In this document: positions 1-5,005 of the stretch, one piece after another | Layout: every line of letters begins with the position of its first letter | Numbering within the stretch: position 1 is the stretch's first letter | Assembly: GCA_021737115.1 (NCBI GenBank) | Contig: JAIPER010000123.1 | Coordinates: forward strand, 1 to 8,956 | Direction of reading: 5' to 3' | Origin: Desulfohalobiaceae bacterium | GTDB lineage: Bacteria > Desulfobacterota > Desulfovibrionia > Desulfovibrionales > Desulfothermaceae | DNA: 8,956 nucleotides | Notes under the pieces: model-generated | What the model was told of the DNA's origin: nothing | The model's input: only the letters and a program-made list of their open reading frames with translations | Database searches by the model: none | Translations under genes and position numbers: made by a program

Positions 1-2
1 TC

Positions 3-152
3 TGGACGGCCTGGTTCACAGTCCAGCCGGAAGAGACCGGGATCGTGCAGCGCTTTGGCAAGGTTTTGCGCACGGCCGGGCCGGGACTGCATTTCAAGCT
101 CCCGTTTGGTATAGAAACGGCTCGCATGGTGCCTACCGCAATGTGGCTTTGA
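3..152 (+). pseudogene. hflK: HflK/SPFH protein N-terminal fragment, cut by the window edge and by a fusion to ftsH
   Basis: Reading from base 3 gives a typical HflK/stomatin-like (SPFH) segment: VQPEETGIVQRFGK, then RTAGPGLHFKLPFGIE. These are the residues just after the N-terminal membrane anchor, where HflK enters its SPFH domain. The family forms membrane-bound HflKC complexes that surround and restrain the protease FtsH. The 5' end lies outside the window. On the 3' side the HflK match stops around 137, after roughly 45 codons of a protein normally near 350-400 residues. The frame then runs into ftsH sequence out of frame and ends at a TGA at 150-152. Only the head of the SPFH domain is left, so this is a relic. 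HflK rather than HflC or another SPFH protein is a family-level judgement. Confidence 0.7.
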
Positions 153-934
153 GTCCAGAAGTCGATCTGCACAAGATCGCCGGCCGCACACCTGGGTTTG
201 TGGGCGCGGACCTGGCCAACATCGTCAATGAAGCCGCGTTGCTGGCAGCCCGAGACGATAAAGAAACAGTCGATCCGGCGGATTTCGATGAAGCCATTGA
301 CCGTGTAATAGGGGGACTTCAGAAAAAAAATCGGATGATGAATGCCCTGGAAAAAGAAACTGTGGCCTTCCACGAGTCCGGCCATGCCATCGTGGCCGAA
401 TCAGTCGAGCACGCCGATCCCGTGCATAAGGTCTCGGTTATCCCCCGCGGCATTGCGGCACTCGGATACACCCAGCAGCAGCCTACGGAGGATCGGTATT
501 TAATGACCCGCTCGGAATTGATCGATCGCCTGGCCGTTCTCTTGGGCGGCCGGGTGGCAGAGGAACTGGTTTTTAATGAAATCTCCACCGGGGCGCAAAA
601 CGACCTGCAGCGGGCCTCGGACATTGCCCGGGCCATGGTCACGGAATACGGGATGAGCGATACTCTGGGCCTGGTCAGCTATGAGCGTCCGCGTCAGGCG
701 ATGTTTCCCCAGGAAAACTTTTTCTCTGGAAAAAATTACAGTGAAGCCAAGGCCGCTCAAATCGATGACGAAATAACCCGGTTTGTCGATGAGGCCCATC
801 AGCGTGTGCGTCAAATCCTCTTAGAACGACGGCCGGTACTTGACGCCCTGGCCTCTCTTCTCTTGAAGCAGGAAAGTGTGCAGGGCGAGGAGCTCAGGCA
901 GATGTTGTCTGCTGCCGGACCATCGGCAGCGTAG
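140..934 (+). pseudogene. ftsH: FtsH ATP-dependent zinc metalloprotease, 3' half only
   Basis: This is the C-terminal ~263 residues of FtsH, a membrane AAA+ protease that extracts and degrades membrane and unstable cytosolic proteins. Numbered from the GTG at 143, residues 3-35 are the end of the AAA lid (LSPEVDLHKIAGRTPGFVGA). The M41 peptidase domain follows with zinc site HESGH at residues 77-81 and the third ligand Asp154 in TGAQNDLQRA. The two transmembrane segments, the periplasmic domain, and Walker A, Walker B and the second region of homology are all missing. The sequence starts abruptly at ~140, joined to HflK code. No ribosome site precedes the GTG, and the same frame is open back to the window start through unrelated residues. 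The protease half looks undamaged, so the loss may be recent. Without ATPase or anchor it could not work as FtsH. Confidence 0.85.
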
Positions 935-994
935 GAAGCATTTTCCCAGCTTCAAATCACCAATTCATGCAGTCGAAAAAATACCGGAGGGCAT

Positions 995-2509
995 ATGGCT
1001 GCTATTCAAAGACATACTCCTAACGTCCTGCTGATCTATCCGGAGATCCCGGATACTTTCTGGAGTTTTAAGCACGCCCTGAAGTTCGTGGGCAAAAAGG
1101 TCTCCCTGCCGCCTCTGGGGCTGGCGACTATAGCCGCCATGCTTCCCAAAGACTGGAACCTGCGCTTGGTGGACTTAAACATCCGGGGCTTGTCCATGGA
1201 AGATTTGGGTTGGGCTGATTACGCGTTCATAAGCGCCATGACCGTGCAGCGTGAATCATCCAAGAAGGTAATCAGTAAGTGCCTGGAAGCGGGTCTGAAA
1301 ATTGTGGCCGGGGGGCCTCTGTTCACGGTTGAACATGAGCATTTTCCTGGGGTGGATCATTTTGTACTCAACGAGGCCGAGTTGACCCTGCCCGATTTTT
1401 TGAAAGATCTGGATCAAGGACGGGCAAGACGGATTTATTCCACGGATAAGTACACTGACATGGGGCAGACGCCCATTCCCCGTTGGGACCTGCTGGAACT
1501 CAAACACTATGCAACTATGAGCCTTCAGTATTCCCGGGGATGTCCTTTTAACTGCGACTTCTGCAACATCACGACCCTTTTGGGCCGTACGCCGCGAAAC
1601 AAAACAGCGTCGCAGATAATCACCGAGTTGGACAGTCTCTACGTCCAGGGGTGGCGAGGCGGAATCTTTTTTGTGGATGACAATCTTATCGGAAACAAGC
1701 GTCGGCTCAAGACCGAACTCTTACCTGCCTTGATCAGATGGAGAAAAGATAAAAAAGGCGTGCCCTTTGGCACTGAGGCTTCCATCAACTTGGCCGATGA
1801 CGAGGAACTGCTGGCCATGATGGCTGATGCAGGTTTCGACACCGTATTCATCGGCCTTGAAACCCCCAACGAGGCAAGTCTGGCCGAATGCGGCAAAGGG
1901 CAAAACATACATCGCGATCTGATCCGGGACGTGAAACGCATCCAAGGATACGGAATCCAGGTCCAGGGCGGATTCATCGTTGGTTTTGATAGTGATGATA
2001 CTGGAATTTTTACCTCTATTGTGGAATTCATCCAAAAAAGCGGCATAGCCACCGCCATGGTTGGGCTGCTCCAGGCCCCTCCCGGCACCAGGCTTTACAG
2101 CAGGCTAAAACAGACCGGCCGGCTGCAGGAGTACTTTTCCGGGGATAATGTGGATGGAACCACCAATATCCTGCCGGTCATGAACTTGGACTCGCTGCAA
2201 AACGGATACAGGGAAATCCTGAAGAACATTTATTCACCTGAGGCCTACTATCAGCGGGTGAAGACCTTTCTTCGGGAGTATCATCTTCCAAACAACAAAA
2301 GCCTCCTGCGTACCCGGCCAACCTCCGAAAGCCTGATGGCCCTGATACGTTCAATTATCCGCCTGGGCATCCTGGGCAAGGAGCGGTTTCATTACTGGAA
2401 GCTTTTTTTCTGGACCCTGTTCAAACGGCCAAGGGCCATACCTCTGGCCGTCACCCTGGCCATCTACGGCTATCACTTCCGGCGTGTATGTGAATTGCGG
2501 GTTTTGTAG
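995..2509 (+). CDS. B12-binding radical SAM protein with DUF4070 C-terminal domain
   Basis: An intact 504-residue protein. Residues ~10-140 form a Rossmann-type cobalamin-binding domain (NVLLIYPE, then SLPPLGLATIAAMLP). The radical SAM core spans ~175-360, with the [4Fe-4S] motif CPFNCDFC giving Cys183, Cys187 and Cys190, and a conserved FFVDDN at 225-230. Residues ~365-500 match the DUF4070 tail of this family. Such proteins use S-adenosylmethionine and cobalamin for radical chemistry, often methylation of unactivated carbons; the hopanoid 2-methylase HpnP is a relative. The substrate here is unknown. The segment where other B12 proteins carry DxHxxG reads DLNIRG (60-65), so His is Asn and cobalamin is probably bound without a protein histidine. 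GGAGG at 986-990 sets the ATG, four bases away. It lies 60 bases after ftsH with no visible terminator, and is one of the few undamaged genes here. Confidence 0.9.
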   Translation: MAAIQRHTPNVLLIYPEIPDTFWSFKHALKFVGKKVSLPPLGLATIAAMLPKDWNLRLVDLNIRGLSMEDLGWADYAFISAMTVQRESSKKVISKCLEAGLKIVAGGPLFTVEHEHFPGVDHFVLNEAELTLPDFLKDLDQGRARRIYSTDKYTDMGQTPIPRWDLLELKHYATMSLQYSRGCPFNCDFCNITTLLGRTPRNKTASQIITELDSLYVQGWRGGIFFVDDNLIGNKRRLKTELLPALIRWRKDKKGVPFGTEASINLADDEELLAMMADAGFDTVFIGLETPNEASLAECGKGQNIHRDLIRDVKRIQGYGIQVQGGFIVGFDSDDTGIFTSIVEFIQKSGIATAMVGLLQAPPGTRLYSRLKQTGRLQEYFSGDNVDGTTNILPVMNLDSLQNGYREILKNIYSPEAYYQRVKTFLREYHLPNNKSLLRTRPTSESLMALIRSIIRLGILGKERFHYWKLFFWTLFKRPRAIPLAVTLAIYGYHFRRVCELRVL

Positions 2510-2564
2510 CAGCGCTTGCCAATCCTCCGAGAGCAGAGCAAAGAAATAACCCAGTTTGTTGGGA
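2510..2564. other. Gap after the radical SAM gene
   Basis: Fifty-five bases with no gene, terminator or repeat that I can see. GGGAGG at 2561-2566 followed by GGAG at 2571-2574 belongs to the leader of the truncated pyk block. Confidence 0.5.
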
Positions 2565-2707
2565 GGTATTGGAGATAGGGCCATGAGACTGCCGGGTTAT
2601 AAGACCAAAATCGTATTTTCAAATAGAGATTTCATTCCGCCGCCTACGAGTTCTAGTACGAAATGCACAAAGGCATCCATGAGATGCTTCGGGAATATCC
2701 TGAGTGA
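2565..2707 (+). pseudogene. Mosaic scar: pyruvate kinase 5' end + 22-base junction + AOR 3' end
   Basis: Three blocks abut without spacers. Bases 2565-2614 match 4441-4490, the leader and first codons of the pyk relic, at 43 of 50 positions. They read MRLPGYKTKIV from the ATG at 2583, where the other copy has MKLPAYKTKIV. Bases 2615-2636 match the junction sequence at 4783-4804 at 20 of 22. Bases 2637-2700 match the 3' end of the AOR gene (6825-6888) at 62 of 64. In the AOR frame this tail has TAG at 2654-2656 where the intact gene has TGG (Trp613), and it ends at TGA 2705-2707. Reading from 2583 in the pyk frame gives a 46-codon chimeric frame ending at 2723, whose second half is out of frame with AOR. 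I see no reason to think it is made or functional. Confidence 0.8.
2615..2636 (+). repeat. 22-base junction sequence, copy 1
   Basis: This is the partner of 4783-4804. It sits exactly between the pyk 5' block and the AOR 3' block, with no extra bases on either side. Confidence 0.7.
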
Positions 2708-2760
2708 TGAAATTTTTAAATAAGAATGTGATTGCATGAAAATCAGCGAAGAAAAATGGC

Positions 2761-3411
2761 GTGCCCCTGCCCTTACTGGCTGTCCAGCTACTGTGGATCA
2801 ACCTGGTCACCAACAGCATCCAGGATGTGGCCCTGGCCTTTGAAGGAGGGGAACCCGGTGCCATCCGACGCAAACCTCGCCGGCCGGACGAAAAAATCTT
2901 CAATCCCCTTATGATCCGGCAAACCCTGGTTTCTGGATTTACCATGGGATCAATCGCTCTGGCTTTCTGGTTTTTTCTCACTGATATCCAGCAGATGAAC
3001 GAAATCCACGCCCGGAATATGGTTTTGCTGCTCATGGTTTTCATGCAGAACATCCAAGTATTCAACTGCCGATCTGAAACGGTCTCAGCATTCAGGGTGC
3101 CTCTTTCCCGCAACTGGATACTAATCGTCGGCGCCATGCTGGCCCAAGGCATCCACATCGCCGCCATGCACATACCGTTTATGCAGACGCTCCTGCGCCT
3201 CGAGCCGATCACCTTCCTGGAATGGGCTGAAGTCCTGATTCTGGCTGTTCCCCTGCTCATCGGGGATGAAACAGAGGGCGTCCTGATATACGAACTGGGG
3301 AGGCGGCAATTGGATCTGCTTAAAGACGGTTTTGTGTTTTTGTTCCAGCTGAGTGAGCATGGTTCGCCGCTCCTCTTGGACCTCCAGTTGCAGAACCATG
3401 ACGCAAACTAA
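2761..3411 (+). pseudogene. Cation-transporting P-type ATPase, C-terminal membrane part only
   Basis: From the GTG at 2761 the frame opens with VPLPLLAVQLLWINLVTNS, the hallmark of transmembrane helix 6 in Ca2+/cation P-type ATPases. It continues through the C-terminal cation ATPase domain. Hydrophobic helices lie near residues 3-27, 54-74, 84-105, 117-138 and 152-168. The actuator, the phosphorylation loop (DKTGT) and the nucleotide-binding domain are absent, so it cannot pump. The family motif NLVTDG reads NLVTNS here, followed by QD. Family resemblance fades after about residue 182 (~3310, YELGRRQ). The remaining codons to the TAA at 3409-3411 are probably read-through into transposase-derived DNA on the other strand. 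No convincing ribosome site precedes the GTG, and the frame is open back to 2740 through unrelated residues. The original start is gone. Confidence 0.8.
3320..3400 (-). other. Possible transposase 3' remnant overlapping the ATPase read-through
   Basis: In a third minus-strand frame, 3400-3320 reads EERRTMLTQLEQKHK, then TVFKQIQLPPP. Several IS4-type transposases end with a similar QxxVFxxLxLPxP tail. If so, the transposase relic reaches ~3310 and meets the ATPase fragment there, which would explain why ATPase similarity fades at that point. This rests on a short motif only. Confidence 0.25.
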
Positions 3412-3423
3412 GAACTCGGATTT

Positions 3424-3880
3424 TTAGGTTCTTCTTGACTCCATGGATGAAGGCAGCGGCCTTGGCAATCTTTTCTCCCGCTCCTTTCTTATTTCGTCGG
3501 CTTTGGCGGGATCGAAACAGATCACAGCGGGAGTTGGAAAATCGCTTTTCAGCATAGCTGTCACCCTTGGAGTTCTGAAGCTCCCTGTGGCTCTCCCGGA
3601 AAAACGGAAGGCTGTCACTGCAGTTTCTGGGCGAATGAGCAAGGATGTAATCAAGCCCGAGCTCTTTGATGGTAGCTACGTTCTCCCTGGTGATCATGCC
3701 CCGGTCGCAGACGAAGATGACTCGTTTGAGACAGAACCTCTTCTTGAAATCCTTGACCACCCGGATAAAAGTGGTGGGGTCTGTTGTATTGCCGGAAAAG
3801 ACATGGTGGCAGCGGCCAGTGGAGCCTTGACTGCTTAGAGGCCTCGCTTGTTTCGGCTCATAGCCAACCCTATTCTCTGA
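3424..3880 (-). pseudogene. Degenerate IS transposase (IS1634/IS4-like DDE), frameshifted
   Basis: On the minus strand, one frame from ~3838 down to ~3650 reads HHVFSGNTTDPTTFIRVV, then LKRVIFVCDRGMIT and LGLDYILA. This is the central DDE region of IS1634/IS4-superfamily transposases, with the catalytic Asp of DRG encoded at 3704-3706. A second frame then carries the next family block, AVICFDPAKADEIRKERE, ending at a stop at 3424-3426, while the first frame carries KAAAFIHGVKKNLK. At least one and probably two frameshifts therefore separate parts of the original reading frame. Upstream, near 3840-3875, a third frame reads LAMSRNKRG, like the family's (Y)SRDKR segment, and the conserved stretch after it is missing. 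Both ends and the C-terminal Glu region are lost. No terminal inverted repeats or target duplication are visible. The exact IS family is a judgement from motifs. Confidence 0.65.
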
Positions 3881-3886
3881 ACTTGA

Positions 3887-3912
3887 CGCTGCCCCTGGCA
3901 GCGGTGATTTTT
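3887..3912 (+). terminator. Weak candidate Rho-independent terminator
   Basis: A perfect 7-base stem, CGCTGCC and GGCAGCG with loop CCT, occupies 3887-3903. GTGA and five T residues follow. The T tract is short and spaced from the stem. It would stop plus-strand transcription coming out of the ATPase/transposase debris before the BON-domain gene. Confidence 0.25.
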
Positions 3913-3990
3913 AAGTGAGAAAGACTTGAATTGGGTGAAATAGTTTCTTTGAAGATCAAGTCAGGAAGTTTATGGTGAGCATTTAATGTC

Positions 3991-4006
3991 TGGCATAAAG
4001 ATTGAA
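3991..4006 (+). promoter_or_regulatory. Possible sigma-54 promoter upstream of the BON lipoprotein gene
   Basis: TGGCAT-AAAGA-TTGAA has the right spacing for the sigma-54 consensus TGGCAC-N5-TTGCW. It deviates at the last base of the -24 box and at the important C of the -12 GC. It lies 95 bases before the ATG at 4101. No better sigma-70 pair was found by eye between 3913 and 4080. Confidence 0.2.
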
Positions 4007-4100
4007 TATGGGAATGCAAGGAACGGAAGTTTGGAAACGCACCTGTTCGGCCTCGATACCTCAACATTCGTCAAACCATCATCCAGAAGGAGCTTCGATC

Positions 4101-4415
4101 ATGAAAACGAAACGCACGCTTATCGGCAGTTTAGTCTTTTTCACCCTTCTGTTCACCTTAGTGGGCTGCGCATCGACATCCCAAAAGTCGAGCACCGGGG
4201 AGTATGTCGACGATACGGTCATCACGACCAAGGTCAAATCGCTGCTGGCAAAGAATGATTTTCTCAAGTCATTTAGTATCAGCGTTGAAACCTACAAAGG
4301 TACGGTCCAACTAAGCGGCTTTGTCAATACGCAGGATGCCAGGGACAAGGCCGGGCAAATCGCACGCAGCGTGAAAGGGGTTCAATCCGTCCAGAACGAC
4401 CTGATCGTCAAATAG
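4101..4415 (+). CDS. Small BON-domain lipoprotein
   Basis: A complete 104-residue protein with a clear lipoprotein signal: KTKR at residues 2-5, a hydrophobic stretch 7-21 and lipobox LVGC with Cys23 as the acylated residue. After Ser/Thr-rich residues 25-33, one BON domain spans ~35-104: TTKVKSLLAKND, then VETYKGTVQLSGFVNT, then VKGVQSVQNDLIVK. BON domains bind phospholipid or surfaces and occur in OsmY, DolP and related envelope-stress proteins. This one-domain form would sit on the inner leaflet of the outer membrane or in the periplasm, because no Asp at +2 (Ala24) signals inner-membrane retention. AAGGAG at 4087-4092 supports the ATG at 4101, though the frame stays open upstream to 4002. 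It stands alone between debris regions and looks functional. Confidence 0.88.
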   Translation: MKTKRTLIGSLVFFTLLFTLVGCASTSQKSSTGEYVDDTVITTKVKSLLAKNDFLKSFSISVETYKGTVQLSGFVNTQDARDKAGQIARSVKGVQSVQNDLIVK

Positions 4416-4458
4416 CAGGCGCTCGATTCAAGATTGAAGAGTTATTGGAGGTCGTGCC

Positions 4459-4806
4459 ATGAAACTACCGGCTTATAAGACCAAAATCGTCTGCACCATC
4501 GGCCCGGCCTCCAGTTCGGAAGCTGTTCTGGAACGCTTGATTCTGCAGGAATGAATGTGGCGCGGCTCAACTTCGCCCATGGAGCTTTGCAGGGGTACAG
4601 TGAGAATATCCGCTGACAATTTTGATGCGATTCTTTCGGCGGCGGACGCGATCATGATTGCACGCGGCGACCTGGGGGTTCAGATCCCGATAGAAGACGT
4701 CCCCGCTGTTCAGAAAAAGCTCATCAACAAGGCCAATCTTATGGGCCGTCCCGTGATAACAGCCACCCAGATGTTGTTCTCCATTTTCAAATTTAGATTT
4801 CATTGA
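4459..4806 (+). pseudogene. pyk: Pyruvate kinase relic: frameshift, internal deletion, 3' truncation
   Basis: Pyruvate kinase turns phosphoenolpyruvate and ADP into pyruvate and ATP. The ATG at 4459 starts the family's N-terminus (KTKIVCTIGPASSS). That frame stops at 4552-4554, because a base was lost near 4543: the next frame continues correctly as AGMNVARLNFAHG to ENIR and stops at 4614-4616. At ~4612 the sequence jumps to a third frame with DNFDAILSAADAIMIARGDL and PVITATQML, the substrate and active-site region that normally lies ~170 residues further on. The rest of the barrel's N-part and the whole B domain are therefore deleted. After ATQML (4776) the family match ends. Six bases later comes a 22-base sequence also found at 2615-2636. 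The C-terminal half is missing. GGAGG at 4447-4451 is a preserved ribosome site. This is non-functional. Confidence 0.85.
4783..4804 (+). repeat. 22-base junction sequence, copy 2 (copy 1 at 2615-2636)
   Basis: Both copies begin ATTTTCAAAT and end AGATTTCATT, and match at 20 of 22 positions. Each directly follows a broken piece of pyk and precedes an unrelated gene end: the AOR tail in copy 1 and the phosphorylase tail in copy 2. It is A/T-rich compared with its neighbours. Its origin is not recognised. Confidence 0.7.
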
Positions 4807-4832
4807 AGCTTAACCCGCATCAAGAGGGCACT

Positions 4833-4949
4833 ATGGAACAAAACCCGAATAACCGGCGCTCTGTGGCCTATTTTTCCATTAACGGATCTTTTTTTAACAC
4901 CCAGAGGATGGTGCAGGAGTACGTGCTGAATGCTTATTTCAATCGCTGA
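4833..4949 (+). pseudogene. Probable alpha-glucan (glycogen) phosphorylase C-terminal tail
   Basis: A 38-codon stretch from the ATG at 4833 contains FNTQRMVQEYVLNAYF. This resembles the C-terminal helix of short bacterial and archaeal alpha-glucan phosphorylases, where an S-I-x...FNTxRMVxEY pattern ends the protein. The enzyme releases glucose-1-phosphate from glycogen and is normally 600-850 residues, so about 95% is absent. The frame is open upstream of the ATG through unrelated residues, consistent with a truncated 3' end rather than a small gene. AGAGGG at 4823-4828 is only a weak ribosome site. It ends 56 bases before the AOR gene and may once have been its operon neighbour. The identification rests on one short motif. 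Confidence 0.5.
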
Positions 4950-5005
4950 AAAGATGTCGGCCAATCGCATTCACATCCGCATGGCGCTTCAAGGAGACGT
5001 TTGAG

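Noticed and set aside
571..584. Ten-base match in ftsH to the reverse complement of the 22-base junction sequence
   Set aside because: It encodes the conserved FtsH residues NEIS, so the match is coincidental.
2619..3260. 213-codon minus-strand open frame
   Set aside because: It is the complement of the AOR-tail scar and the P-type ATPase membrane helices, and has an unnatural residue mix.
3443..3838. 131-codon plus-strand open frame
   Set aside because: It is antisense to the transposase relic and matches no recognisable family.
3887..3903. Short palindrome considered as an insertion-element end
   Set aside because: No matching inverted copy was found on the other side of the transposase relic. 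A weak terminator is the simpler reading.
4954..5003. 16-codon frame just before the AOR start, possible leader peptide
   Set aside because: It has no ribosome site and its end runs over the AOR ribosome site. Such a short frame is expected by chance.
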